Source of the DNA: Rhizophagus clarus
Taxonomy: Eukaryota > Glomeromycota > Glomeromycetes > Glomerales > Glomeraceae
Assembly (NCBI GenBank): GCA_015698045.1
Contig: BLAL01000304.1
Span: 1,022,148-1,086,147, forward strand
Length of the DNA stretch: 64,000 nucleotides
Direction of reading: 5' to 3'
Position 1 is the stretch's first letter, and every line of letters starts with the position of its first letter. This document shows positions 39,183-53,205 of this stretch, one piece after another. The position numbers were made by a program, and so were the translations under genes. The notes under the pieces are model-generated. The model had not been told where the DNA came from and did no database searches. It saw nothing but the letters and a program-made list of their open reading frames with translations.

Positions 39183-42100
39183 TTTTTTTTAGCCAAAGTT
39201 ATCCATAAGGATCATGAAGGAACTTCGAATACTCCTTCAACAGTACCTTTAAAAATAAATACCTACGTCAATATCAAAACTAAAATCAAAAAATCCACAA
39301 AAAAATTAAAAATAAAAAATCAAAAAAAATCTTCACACAATCACAATTATCACAGTCAAATCTCTCATGACACCTCACAGAATAACATTCCCTTACACAA
39401 CACGGACTATCTTTCTACAAATAATAACACGCCTACACAGACATCAAATACTTTGAAAAATAAAATCAAAAATTTTTACAAAAACAAGTCCTCTTCTCAT
39501 ATCAAAAATCGTATTATTACACCCTCACATTTTCTTAACGTACAGTCTCCACGACCTATCAATAACGCAGATGATTTTATAACGCTTGACGCTATTAACG
39601 ATTCACAAGATGATTGCTTCAACGATTACGTTAAAATAGGCACCATCAACATTCATACAGGCTTCCAAAACAAACTAGACACAATTATAGAATACTTCAT
39701 ATACTATAACTATAACATCCTCGTAATCACAGAAACAGGTTTATTTGAAAACCAGATAAATGACAAAATACAAAAAATACTTCATCCCACCTTACAAATG
39801 ACTATTTATACATAGTCCACGATCATTCAGGAGATAACAAAGGTTCAGGCATCGCAATTATAATGGATTCTTTCTTTTATCAACACTTAATATCGAATAT
39901 TAGATCGTATGGACGCATATTACACCTAAAATTTGGTTTCAAACAACATATTTTTTTCCACCTTATAGGAGTATACCTACCGGCATCAGCAAAAAAAGAC
40001 AATGCTACTTTAAGACAAGAATGCTATAATTACATAAACAAAATTCTACTATCTAACAAACCTCAAGATCATTACCTTATAATAGGAGATTTCAACACCA
40101 CCTCATTGAAAAAAGGCCAAAATAGTTCAAACCCTATAGATAATATTATCCCCCTATTAAAACAATTCCAATTCAAAGATGCCATCAAACATTTTAATAG
40201 TACACCTTCTATCACTCACAAAGTCAATCGTATAGACTACATTTTCACCTCTCCAAATTTTTTACCACACACTTACCATGCTTTCACACACTCTATTAAC
40301 GAACATCAATTTTTCCATACAGATCACAAATTAGTGGGTTGCCTAATTAACAAATTTTTCTTCACTACCATACCTGTCACGCTAAAGTATAATAAATTGA
40401 GTGACGCACCTTCACCAGACAAAATCAATTATCGCAATATCACTGCTAACACGTGGAATGAGTATAAACAGAATAGCAATACAGCATTCAATATACCCCT
40501 CCCCAACATGATATCACAAGTAGATCTAGATCAAGCGTGGTCCCACTTCGTGAATTTAATTGATAACTTGAAATCTGTATTGCCAAAGAAAAACTCTCCT
40601 CAACACCCGCATAGTGCACCTTTAAAAATGCGAAAGGCGCATAACAAAGTCTTTAAATTGCAAAGACTTCTCCAAACATTCAACAATAAAAGAATATTAC
40701 ACATCTGTAATACTTTACTCACTAAAACTAATATTAACACAACCACACAATCACCTTATCAAGCCACGAAAGATATTAAACCAGAACACTGGAACACCTA
40801 CTGGGGATCGAACTGGATACCATATTATAGATTTCTTCTGAACATCAAAAAAACACAAAACAACATTCCATTTATTTCTTCTTTTATTATACCCAAACAT
40901 ATTACGTTAGATAATCTTGAAGCTACAAAAAAATATCTTAAACAACTACTCCAAATTTTACGTTTCAATTACAATATGATTAAGAATAATATTATTAAAA
41001 ACAATATTGAATATTTTGTAGAAGCTCGCAACAACAACCTAACTGAGAATCAATCTAAAATGCTTTATTCTATTCTCAATAGACAACCTAGAACAATCAA
41101 ACTTACAAGATTACAATATACCGATGAAAATAACGTTACTGCTTTCACTACTGATCCTGACAAAATAGAATCTCTAACTCGTCAACACTTTCAGTCTTAC
41201 GCTAGTTCAACGCGCAGTACTCATTATACGTCACCTAACGACCTACCATCACCTTGGAACGAAATATATTTGCTGCGCCAGGACATTAACAACAATATAT
41301 GGGATTCCCTCTTACAACCATTAACGATGGATGACCTGGATCTAGTTATTCATGACGCGGCTAAATACAAAGCACCAGGCCCCTCGAAAATCACCTATGA
41401 AGACATCAAACATTTAGGATATCAAGCACGATCGTATCTCTTACACATATATAATTACTGCTTCATCAACAATTGTATACCTTCAGCCTGGAAGCTCGCT
41501 TACATTTTCCCAATACCTAAACCTCAGGATTGGAATAGTCAATTATGCAACACTAGACCTATCACTCTACTGGAAACACCTAGAAAACTCTATGTATCCA
41601 TCTTATCAAAAAGGCTTAATTTCATCTTGGCCAACAACAACCATATAACTACTTACAACAACCGAGCCAGAATTTTAGGTCAATCTTGCCTTGAACCACT
41701 ATTTGAAATACAACATAGTATCGAAATCGCCAACAAACTCAATGTCCCCTTCTGGTTAGCTTTACAGGATTTAAGTAAAGCCTATGACAGGATGAATATT
41801 AGTCTATTACGATTAGCACTGTTATCAATCAAAATGCCAATACGAATCACATCTATTCTGTGTGACTTATTCACCAACTGCACTAATCAAGTTATCTTAC
41901 CGAACAATAACCTAACATCTCCCTTCTCAATGAAGCAAGGAATCCACCAGGGAGAAATTATTTCTCCATTACTATGGATCCTGTACTACAACCCGCTATT
42001 CTTATACGTTAACCAACAATCAGAACTCTATTTTCAATGCTCATTCAATCGAATACGTCATGTCTTTCACCCAGAATCAGACAGTTCTCAACAATTTCGT

Positions 42101-45100
42101 TTCACGGTCACGGCTTATCTAGATGACACGTCTTGGATAACAAACAACCTTGAACAACTCAACAAAAAATTAACCATTGCTAATTCTTTTTACAAAATAG
42201 CTGATATCCAAGTCAACTTAGACAAATATAGAATTATTACTAACGTACCCAATATTAATTCGATCACATTATCTATAGACGATCAATTAATTTCTTTGCC
42301 TGTCACTAAACGAATACAAAGTGAAAGATTACTTGGTATACAGATCAATGGATTTAATAATCATGCTTCTGTTATCAAAAAACTAAAGGCAATGGTTAGA
42401 GCTATGTTAGTCACCATAATGAGAAAAGATATTACGCATGATCATGTTGCCTACCTCATCAATAAAATCCTATTACCACAGCTCAAATACCAGATGCAAT
42501 TCACTATATTATCTTATTCCAAAACACAAGAAATCATGGCACCTCTTAAAAAACTTTTCAAACACAAATTTAATCTCTCAACTTCAACTCCTAATTATGT
42601 TATATACAATTCTTTATTTTCTTATATTAATGATTTATTCGCCAATTAGGTTAAATCTCAATGTAGCATCCTCACGGCGTTATTTAATACGCCTATCTTA
42701 TCTCCAATAGCCCTTCACAAAATCACATACACATTAAAAGAACTTTGGTTACCCTCTTTCCCTTTATCCGTCATACCCTTTTATAATACTGTAGTGCAAC
42801 CCACTTACTTAACCAAAGCTATTCGTTTATTGAACACATACAATATTAACATTCTGCCAAATTTTGATTTAACCACTTTACAAGGAAGATACCCAATCAG
42901 GAATTACATACTCGACTTGGACGCCAAGGCCATCAAATCTATATCAAGAAAAAGAATTTTATATATGGATCAGCTGGTTTCGCTATCAGGACACCATCTT
43001 TTAACATGGGAAGAAGTTAAAATTGACAACAAGAACAATTATAAAGGACCTAAACCTAAATGGTTCACGCACATAGAAGATCACTATACACTCAGTAATC
43101 ACAGAAGACTCATCACTCCTCTACAAGACATCATAGTCCACAATTACAACGTAACACATCTATCCATTCCAAAACAACCTAGTGATGGTAACATATATCA
43201 CCCACGCTCACAATTTATAGCTTTTTGGAACAATAATTGTTCGAAGGCAATGGCTGACCTTGTGTTAGGAAAAACTGTCGAACAATATAATACTTATGCT
43301 ACGTCAATTACCTTTTTTCAACACTATATCCCGGTGTCTATTAACCTAGCGCATAACTCACATAATTCTCTCATGCCTAATAGTAGTCACCATGCTATTT
43401 ACCCATGCCCAGGCTGTCATATAAGAGAGCCTAACTATCGGTTAGGTTACAAATACACTTGTATTGGGAGCGTTAGAACTTCCTTGTGCAACATTATTAA
43501 AGCAACACCTTATAATCATGATTGGGTCAGAAAATTCAATGTTACATATTTACCAAAGACTTCATTATTATTGAACAAACCTCTACACTTAATTCGTCTT
43601 ACTTCGTACAATGATTATTTAAATCTTTTTTCATCCACCCCTACTTTACATAATACTAGTAATTATAATATTTCTTCATCTAACAATAGTTATTCATCTA
43701 TCTCTTCTTCTTTTGATTTTGATTTTTCTTTTATTTCTAAATGCTTATTAGTTTCGCCCTTTTATATTGAACAATTTAAAAATAGTTTAATCACCTTTAA
43801 TTCTTATCGATCTTTTAATTTTTTCACGGATGGCTCATTAAGCCATTTAGGAACTCCAGAATGTCGATACGGATTTGGCTGGATCCAAGTGGCTCCAAAT
43901 ACACCTAGATTACAATTTCAAGGATGCTCCTGTTTTTCACCTTCTTCAACTCGTGCTGAAATATTTTCAATTTTGACAGTTTTGCTTAGCGTTCCTTCAA
44001 ACAGCTCGTGCGTTATCAACACTGACTCGCAAAATTGCATCACCACATTTTATAACTTCATTAACGAACACCGTACGCTCTCCATCAGGCAACAATTAAA
44101 AATCAACAATTATGACTTATGGTACACTATCAGGGAATTAGTCTTTCAGAAACTTCTAGTAGTTACCTTAGTAAAGGTAAAAGCTCACGATGGTATGGCT
44201 GAGAACGATATAGCTGACAATTTGGCTAAAGCTGGTGCATTGGGATATGATCCCATATTAATTAATCCTCGTTTTATTACATCTCAGTTGGCAACAATCA
44301 TTTGGAACGGAATGGCTCCTATAACCAGTAATGTTAGAAAATTTTGCAACATCCCTACTGCGGCAGCTGAATTTACTAGGCTTATAAATAGTTCTTCATA
44401 CGCACCTATTACCAACAGCATTCTAGCTAATCTTATTGATTGGGACTTTACATCCAAGTGGATCAGACATAATCCTTTAGATTCTCCAACGAGCAGAAAA
44501 CTATCGGCTATTCAAGCACATAAAGTTAAATCAGCCACTTTTCAACTACCTACTCTTGACAAACGTCAGTTATTTTATCCAGCTTTATATCTGAAACTTT
44601 CCTTATTATGCCCTACTTGTGGCCAGGAACAAGACACAAATGACCACATTGGACGTTGTGTACACTCAATGAACGCTTTATTTGACATACTCTTAAAACA
44701 TTATACTACATTAATTAACACATGTAATTCTCTTCCTCGAGACTGTTTAATTAATAATGACTTTATAGATTACATTACATCGTATAAATTTTTCCCCAGA
44801 CCCAGTGACAACCCCGCTGACTTTATTACAGATAAGCATCGATTACTCATACACAACTTTTTTCCAAAATCATTGACTACATTAGTTTCTTCCTTAATAC
44901 CGCGACAAGTTAAAATTAGGAACAAAGTCCTGTTCGATTTATTTTCAGCTATACAGCATGATATTTACAATGACATTTGGATTATCCACGCTCGAAATCT
45001 TCATGACTTTGAAAAGTCCGTCCTCAACATCACTAAAAGAGACAAAAAATCTTATCGTTCAAATTTTCGCTCCAACAAAAGACGCACGACCAACGCTCAT

Positions 45101-45436
45101 AAGCGCACACACCATACAGCTTTCCCTATTTTAAACAACAACAACCACGTAACTGATGTCGCCAACAGTTCTCATCGCGCCTCCCAAAACTCAAGACATT
45201 CAACCTTTGATCCTTTTAACACAATAGAAAATTTTAATCCATTGGCTAGATTCAACCAAGACATGTTTATTAGATACACTAGTTGTAATTTTTTACATTT
45301 GGGTTCATGGCATATGCATCGAGCTCGTGATGATATTTTAGACATAGATTTTTTTTCTTTTCCCTTTTATAAATATTTTTATAATAATAGTTTTTTTGGT
45401 TCTGTATCAGGTTTTAAATTTTATTTTTACGCTTAA
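39183..45436 (+). pseudogene. LINE B ORF2: endonuclease, reverse transcriptase, RNase H
   Basis: The frame is open from about 39183 without an obvious ATG. It shifts once near 39795-39815 and has one in-frame TAG at 42647-42649. Domains in order: APE endonuclease (39640-40360; motifs ITETG, IGDFN, RIDYI, TDHKL); reverse transcriptase (about 41300-42300; KAPGPSKIT, QDLSKAYDR, QGIHQGEIISP, AYLDD); RNase H (about 43820-44250; Asp of FTDGS, Glu of RAEIF, Asp of NTDSQ, Asp of DIADN); and a C-terminal CX2CX7HX4C zinc-binding motif near 44605-44660. The ancestral enzyme nicks DNA and reverse-transcribes LINE RNA at the target. All catalytic residues listed are intact, so the loss of function is recent. 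Confidence 0.88.
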
Positions 45437-45852
45437 TGTATCACCTTATTTTTTTCCTTTTTCTTTTTTTTAGGGGTTTCTAGGTAGTTCTTTACTCTAG
45501 TGATTTAGGTTATCTCTTTTATATTGATAATAATTAAATTAGATCCCGACATAGATATAGTTTCTATATTTAGTTGTATTCATGTAATTTGATATTAGGG
45601 CTTGTTTTGATAAGTATTTATGTCGTCACATGTACGAGGTGATCCTCCAGTAAAAATAAAAATAAAAATTATTATTTAAACTATTATTCAAAAAACTTTT
45701 TCCTGCCGATCCCAAGGCCAAAATTTTGTGCTAAAGAAAAATTCGATTTCAAACACTATATTCATATAAAACCAACGGTTAAATTATACTTTATAACCGT
45801 CTAGATAGGAAAAGGTTCATCTTTTATTAGAACTATTAGACAGTTTTTCAAT

Positions 45853-47984
45853 ATGCAACGTACAAACTCCCCTGTTGAAAAAACTTTACCCTACAAAAAA
45901 AGGACTTTACGCTCTACTACTAAGTCCGAAATTATTAACGTAACAAATAAAACTAAAAAAAGTGACAACTATACTAGTGTCACTGACGAAAGTATTGCTA
46001 AAGATACTTATTCAGTAGAAGAAGAAGGTGAAAATAGTGACGATACTATTAAACCCAACTGTCAAAATAAACGCAATAAAACCAAGGAAGACCAATCCAA
46101 AGATGTTAACATGCAAGAATCTACTCATCCTATCTCCTCGGAACAAGATGTTTTTGAAGTTTCAGTAAATGAAACCTTACAAATATTACATAAAGAAACA
46201 TCAAATTCTAATCAACCTATTCAACAAATGTTAAACGACTCTATGCATCGTCCCAACAATAATACCACTTCCTCACCCAACAACGAAGGTCAATCACATG
46301 ACCAAGGGAAAATTCCATACGCAACAAACAAAAAAACTGAGGATCAACAACAGACTAATCCCAATAAGGATACGATCATGTTAGACACCAACGATGACTT
46401 TACCTCTTATGGAGGACAAGTTAACCATACAGTTTTCACTTTTCTTAAATCATTTAAAGCATATGAAAATAACCTCGAAGGGGTTATCAACTTGATCAGA
46501 ACATGCTTTATGCAAATGATTCTTTCATCAGCGTATCTTCACGTCCTATCGTGATAGGACAAGTTCCGTTAATAATCCTATGATTCAACAACAAATCTTA
46601 TGCAGACGCATTACATAACACCTTTAATGACACCCTAAAGGTAACGTTCTACAAATTTGATGAAGAAACGGTAAACCAGGAAATAGCTAAACACTTAGAA
46701 AAAATAGACAAAAGAACCATAAAATTAGTAGATATAGAGGCAAATTTCCCCACGGATACTATAATAAAAGTATTCCAAAGAGTCTACGGACCAATCGAGA
46801 AAGTCCAGGAAATCTTCAAAAGACCCTTTACCAGACAACCACCTAATACTGCACCAAACGGCAATCCAAACAATGCTAGAAACCATCAACAAAGAAGAAA
46901 TAATAACAAACCTACCAAAAAACAACTTCTTTTAACTTTTAAAAATCAGTCCTCTGCGGACAATATTTTCGGAAATGATATATGGTACAAAACAATCGAC
47001 CATATTAACATACGCATTCTACCAGCTAATCAAACAAGTGAAGAATATATCAAAAGAACGGAATGTAGTTACAAAATAACGGGCATCCCACTGAATGCCA
47101 CATCCCAAGACCTAAAACCCTTACTTACAAAAATAGGCACATCCTCGTGCTCTTTCACAACTCCTCCAAGAAGACAAAGCTTTAAAACTGTGTATGCCTA
47201 CGCTCCAAAAGCAAAATTTATTAATACATATACAAAATTTAACGTTTTTAATACCATGATATATGTTTTTCCATCATTACATAACAAATCGTGCACTATA
47301 TGCAGTAACCCCTCACACGAATACCAATCATGTGACCTAAGAGCGGACAATAACACAACACCTACACAACATTTCAAAAAATCCTTAATCAACAGAAATA
47401 CAAATACGAAGATCGCCCTGAACACAGACATCACAAAAAAATTCAAATACTTACTAAATGGTAATTTTACCACGTACCATAGAAATACATCTCTAAAACA
47501 ACAATTTCATCTGACTTCGACGCCTCACACAAAAGCAAATAATTTTGCAATGAAACAACTACCCATGGAAATGAACCATTGGGACAACCCAATGGATGAA
47601 ATAAAATCCGAAATCACAGCTCTTAAAACATCATTAAAAGAGGCTCATAATAAAATTAATACCCTGGAGCAAGAGAACAAAAATTTAAAGAATCAACTTG
47701 CAAAATTACAAACAGACATCCTTAACAATCACAAAGTCACCATAGCGATCAAGGAACAAAACTCACGAGTCGAAATCAAGCAAGATCAGATACTAGAACA
47801 GTTAAACAGCCTCTTCCAACAGTTAGGAGGTAACGAACAAGACAACAAATCGATCATGGATGACATGAGCGACAATGCCAGCCAATCCAATTATGAATAT
47901 AGTGACGATACACATATAACACGCACCGTTTACAATGACAGAGACATAGTTTTCCATGAAGAAAACCTAGACCTCCCCCCATAG
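45853..47984 (+). pseudogene. LINE C ORF1: RNA-binding Gag-like protein
   Basis: The ATG frame runs 45853-46554. After a degraded stretch (about 46500-46590) a second frame is open to 47984. The N-terminus is hydrophilic and Asn/Thr-rich. A CCHC knuckle lies near 47293-47335 (CX2CX4HX4C, CTICSNPSHEYQSC). A coiled coil follows (about 47590-47820) before an acidic C-terminus. It is colinear with ORF1 of element B. At least one frameshift separates the two halves. Confidence 0.78.
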
Positions 47985-48369
47985 GATCCACATCACATCA
48001 AAATCCGAATACACAGACAAACTTCTCAATATTACAACGCACAGCACGCGGCCTTAGCTTTAGCAACATCTAAACCCACCACCCATCATTGTGTATTTAT
48101 GATAGTACAACAAAATGATGAATTCAAACAATAATAATACGTTAATTATTGATAACTCTAGTCACTCCTTAATTAACCACAATCATAATCCCCCTCCTCC
48201 ATATAGAAAACGCAAAAATACAAACATAACGCAAAAAACCCAAAAAAAAGAAAAAAATATAAAAAAGAAAAAAATAAATCACAACCCTGACCCTCAACCC
48301 ACATCATAAAATGAAACTAACAGACGCTTTTTTAACCCTAACTTCAAAAATATAGGTCAATTCTTCAAT

Positions 48370-51300
48370 CCTTTTATAACTTTTTCAAACAACAAACAAG
48401 AAACACCAAGCATAAAGATCGCCACTCACAACATCCGAGGGAAATTCAGAAACAAACTACCCGATATAATCAACATGATGATTAACAACAATTTACACAT
48501 ATTACATGTCTGTGAGACACACGAAACACAAGCACCTCACCATGAATCTTCAAAAGCCCACAAATCATTCACGATCCAGAAAATCACTGAAGTACAGCAC
48601 GCGCATACAGATTCTAACAAACAACTACACTTCCACATCATCAACAATCCAATAGATGACGGAAGCAGAAAAGCCAGAAACGCTATTATTATTTCAGACT
48701 TATTCTTTAAACACATAGCCAAAATCCATACTATACCTGGACACTATATATACCTCAACCTAAATTTCAAACACAAATATCAAATTAACATTTTTGGATT
48801 CTATCTCCCTACTAATAGTACCACTAATAGACAACACATTTATGAATCATTAACTGATGTGTACAAACAACATTTCAACAAAAAGATCAATACCCAAACC
48901 TACAACTTCGTATTGGGCGATTTCAATGACAACGACATCATTTTTGACAATCATGATACACCAATACGACAAGACGGAAAATCCGTGATAGGATATCGAA
49001 AGAAGTTCTTCGAATTACTTAAGAACCAACAATACACTGATGTACAAAAGAAATTGTTAACACGCCCACCGAATACATACAAAAACCACCATAGCGCATA
49101 CCGAATAGATTACATATATGCAAATAGCTTAATACTAGACAAAATCAACTCCACCGATGTTATCACAGATTATTGCTACACGTCAGATCACGACTTAGTT
49201 GTAGCACATATATTAACTAACGACCTTTTCACAATAGAAATAACACAGAACATAACACCATCTACAACAAATACACAAACCAACAAATGATCTCTCAACG
49301 ACCACTATCAGATTAAAGATAACGAAACATGGTCAAAGTTCCACAACAAAATTAACCACACTCTAAATGAACTATATTATAACATCCTCTTCATTAACAC
49401 ACACAATATTCACAAAATCAATGCGCAAGCGGAAAACCTTCATCAAATACTCATCAGAATGGTAAAGTGCACATTTGCAATCAAAAAATTCAAACTAACT
49501 CAAACACAAGAGGAACCCCTCCTAATAAGACAACTCAGTAATGCAAAGAAAAAAATCGGCACACTGATACATCACTTTAAATTTTATGTGAAACTACACA
49601 TTCTACCAACACCGAACCGAGATATACCAGAAAGTCTAAATAACTTTTATAATAAAGACACGTTCTAGACGCTAAAAGTTTTACAAAAACTTACGACACT
49701 AAGTCAGAAATTTAACTTCAATTATATATGGCCGGAATCCCTTAACTATGACAATCACGCTGAAATCAAAATCCAATTTGAATTATTACACAAGGAAATT
49801 CATAAAGAATATGAAAGACATTTAAACAAACATACATTACACAATATTAATAAGTACATTGACCGTCGACAACAAGATTTCAGCGATAATCAAACGCGTA
49901 TGCTGAACTCAATCCTAGAACGGAAACCACAAAAAATAACAATCAACCGACTATTAATCACATCCGATGATGAAAACCCACAATTGATCACTAACCAGGA
50001 AGATATCGAATGCATTACAATCGACCACTGTCAAAAGATTGCATCATCAAACAACCCGGCACTTTTCACCTCATATGAAAATTTAACGCCTTTTTGGCAA
50101 AATATTTACAAAGAAAAATACAAATCTCCTGAGCAACAATCGATCCTTACGACACCAATCACATTAGACGAACTAACAACAACCATACAATCTTTACCCA
50201 ATAATAAAGCTCCAGGCCCTACTGGGATCACCTATGAATTTTGGAAACATTTTCTGAAACCACATTACAACAAGATATTAACATTTTTTAACAACATATT
50301 AAACACAGGACACATTCCCTCCGCCTGGAAAGAAGCATTATTATATCCCATTCCAAAACCAGAGTTTTGGAATTACCAATTAGATAAAACACGACCGATT
50401 ATTCTACTTGAAACTCTAAGAAAGATCTTTGTGAAAATCATTACCAATCGACTCAACAAATTTTTACATTTTACCAACGCACTTCAACCGAACAACCAAG
50501 CGGGTATCGCAGGTTCCTCGACTGCAGAAATTATTCTGATGATCCAAACATGTATAGATATCCAGATAACCCAAAATCAAAAATTTTATATAATGGTCCA
50601 AGATCTCAGTAAGGCGTACGACCGTATTAACCTAGACCTACTCATCCTCGCCATGAAACGATTAAACATCCCAACAATTTTCCAATTAACTATTACTAAT
50701 CTTTTTAAAGGTCACAAAAATAGTGTTATTATCGGCGACCACCTAACTAATTCTTTTGATTTGAAGTTATTTCACCAATTTTATGGGTCTTATACTATGA
50801 CCAACTCTTTGAAGCGATCAACCAAACCACTAACGGCAGCATCAATTTAAAAGCTGAACATCCAATGAATATTTACAACCATCCGAATGATACCACACGA
50901 CACTCATTACAGAAAAACTGTAAGCTATTAGGCTACTTAGACGATACAATGTGGCTAAATAGTTCAATATCACATCTTGAAGAACACTTATACATTGCGG
51001 ACGAATTTTATAATTTTAGCAATATAAAGATTAACAAAGCAAAATGTCACCTCTTAACTAATGACCAGGATTGCATCAACAAAGGTTCAGTGGAAATAAA
51101 TTTTGGTCTGACACGCATTAATGTAGACGTAATTGGAAAAACTGATAACTTACAAATCCTCAGTACTTATTTTAACGCTTTTAACAATCATAACAAATTA
51201 TATAAAAAAGTACTGACTACAACGAATCACATGATACACATGATTAAGAAAAAGAAGATTACAGAAGACATGATTATATACATAATCAATAAAGTCATAT

Positions 51301-52685
51301 TACCACGTCTTGAATATATGACACAACATATAGTAGTCCCCAGTCACATCAATAATCGCATCAATATTATTCTAAGATCAGCTTTTAAAACAATCTCAGG
51401 TCTCCTGAAAAATTTCTATACTGCAGCAATACACACACCTATAACACCTAATATCATTGATTTTCACGATCTGCAAATTCGAGCCAAAATGGCAAACTTT
51501 TACGCGGCCTCCTTTAACCCTATAACGTCAGACTGCATCAAAATCCTTTTACTTCTATCACAGAACAAGTTTTGGTACCCCCGTTCTCCTATTAATATTA
51601 TTCAAACATTCCCTAAACCATTAGCAAAATTTAATAACATAGAATTATTAATACATTTATTGCGTAATTATAATTTTACTTTTACAACTAACTTTAATTT
51701 TTCTACGAAAGGTGGTTTTTTCCCCATTGTAGATTACCTCATCAACCCAAATCACTTCTTCCGTTACATACGTTCGCTAAAAACAAAAAGAATCATGTTT
51801 TTAGACCAAATAATCCAACCCGATAGCGCCTTCTTCAAATCCTGGAGTGAAATCAAGAGCTCCTTACATAACAAAAAGGGACCGACACCTCTATAGTACA
51901 AACATATGATCAGTCAATATACGCTCAACTCCAATAACCTGTGTTTAAACTTTGACCTTCCATACCTTCCGCAACAAACACTGAATGTTAAAAGACTGAA
52001 GAAAAATTTCAGTTCGCCAAATCAGACGATCCGCCCTCAAAATACTTGGGCACATTTTTGGTCACCAAGCATAAAAGATACAATATATGGTAAAATTTTG
52101 AGCAAAGACAATCATAATCCAAACTCACCAATGATGATTATGGAACATTGGGTTCCGTGCCCGATCATAGATAATTACAATGATACGAGAGGTCATACAC
52201 CCAACTCCTGCCCTAATTTTCTACAACCATGTGATGGATGTAGCCTTCATTATCCGTATTATATAGCGGATTTACGACCTAAGTGTATTTTATTTTTTGC
52301 TATTGATCGAAGTTTAAATTTAAAGATTCATAACAACTCATATCGAGTGGCAAGCAACTCGCTCTGGAGGACAACAGATAGACACGAGAATAAGAGGGTA
52401 CAAATAACACAGAGCTATCATTCTTTGCGAACTTTAGCTTACAATGATTACCTACGAACTCATCAACTACTCAATACTGAAAGTTGTGTAATTCCTGATA
52501 ACACATCTTTACCATCTATTTTATTATCGAATAGATTTCCTTCTTTTTTATATTACTTTTTTCTTTTATCATCTGATGCAGTTGCAATTTTATTTGATTT
52601 TTATAATATATTATGTTCTTCTTCGTTAGATAATGTTATAGATATATATACCGATGGTGCTTGTGACCTCAATCAACGCCAGTAG
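48370..52685 (+). pseudogene. LINE C ORF2: endonuclease and reverse transcriptase, cut in RNase H
   Basis: Frame 1 holds the endonuclease (48410-49230; LGDFNDND, RIDYIY, SDHDLVV). It continues past a TGA at 49288-49290 and a TAG at 49666-49668 into the reverse transcriptase (NNKAPGPTGITYE near 50205, QDLSKAYDR near 50600). A small deletion at about 50770 removes the QGxxQGE part of the next conserved motif and shifts the frame. The YLDD motif follows at about 50935 in frame 3. After a TAG at 51894-51896 the frame reaches the first catalytic Asp of RNase H (IYTDGA, near 52645) and ends at 52685. The copy is dead: catalytic motifs lost, three stops and a truncation. Confidence 0.82.
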
Positions 52686-53205
52686 TAGAGAAATGGGGTT
52701 TTTGGCACATTTCGATTACAGGGTTCCAGGATGGTTTCCTGGGTATCAAAAAATAAACACATAGCGTAAACCATTTGTAAATATACACCTGACCTTAAGG
52801 TGATCAATTTGCTTTCCTGATTGTTATTTGCTCTGTAAACATTAGCTTCCTATACGTAAAATAAATTTCCACTTTTGGCACAAACAAGTCCAAAACCTAT
52901 TTGGTTTCCATCCTGGATAACATAAATTTTTCGCATATAATATAACCAAATTACCTCCCTATAGCATGTACACAAGATATGAAAGCAAATAGTGTTCACA
53001 GTCTGCGGAGCGAAGCGGAGCATGTAAACAAGATATGAAAACAAATAGTGTTAACAGTCTGCGGAGCGAAGCGGAGCATGTACACAAGATATGGAAACAA
53101 ATAGTGTTCACAGTCTGCGGAGCGAAGCTGAGCATGTACGCAAGACAAGAAAAAAAATCATGTGATATAAATGCATACATATTGTATCCTGCCACTAGCC
53201 CGTCA
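52686..53205. other. Junction region between LINE C and the polymerase/integrase module
   Basis: No gene is supported. A short fragment at about 52690-52765 could encode a few residues but ends quickly. The 56-bp tandem repeats lie at 52964-53131. The sequence is less AT-rich from here onward, which marks a change of origin. Confidence 0.45.
52964..53131. repeat. Three 56-bp tandem repeats containing GCGGAGCGAAGC
   Basis: The unit starts GCATGTACACAAGATATG and ends CTGCGGAGCGAAGCGGA, with starts at 52964, 53020 and 53076 and a partial fourth at 53132. The copies differ at a few positions. The GC-rich half contrasts strongly with the local composition. It lies at the left edge of the polymerase/integrase module, where subterminal repeats would be expected. 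There are no spacers between units, so it is not a CRISPR array. Confidence 0.85.

Larger units (their letters stand above)
36741..45668 (+). mobile_element. Non-LTR retrotransposon (LINE) B, full length
   Basis: It starts with ATTATTATTTAAACTAT and carries an ORF1 (zinc knuckle plus coiled coil) and an ORF2 (endonuclease, reverse transcriptase, RNase H, terminal zinc knuckle). It ends in an AAAAT-type A-rich tail (about 45650-45668). The length of 8.9 kb and the domain order are those of APE-type LINEs with RNase H, I/Tad-like. It is inactive, with several frameshifts and stops in both ORFs. Confidence 0.85.
45669..52685 (+). mobile_element. Non-LTR retrotransposon (LINE) C, 3'-truncated
   Basis: It starts with TTATTATTTAAACTAT directly after the A-rich tail of element B. 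It has the same ORF1 and ORF2 plan but is clearly diverged from B, so it is another subfamily and not a recent duplicate. It stops inside RNase H at about 52685, with no 3' UTR or A-rich tail. The following DNA has a different character, so the 3' end was lost by deletion or replaced by the adjoining polymerase/integrase module. Confidence 0.8.

Noticed and set aside
52964-53131. CRISPR-like array
   Set aside because: The units are directly adjacent without variable spacers, and the genome is clearly eukaryotic (spliced genes, LINEs).
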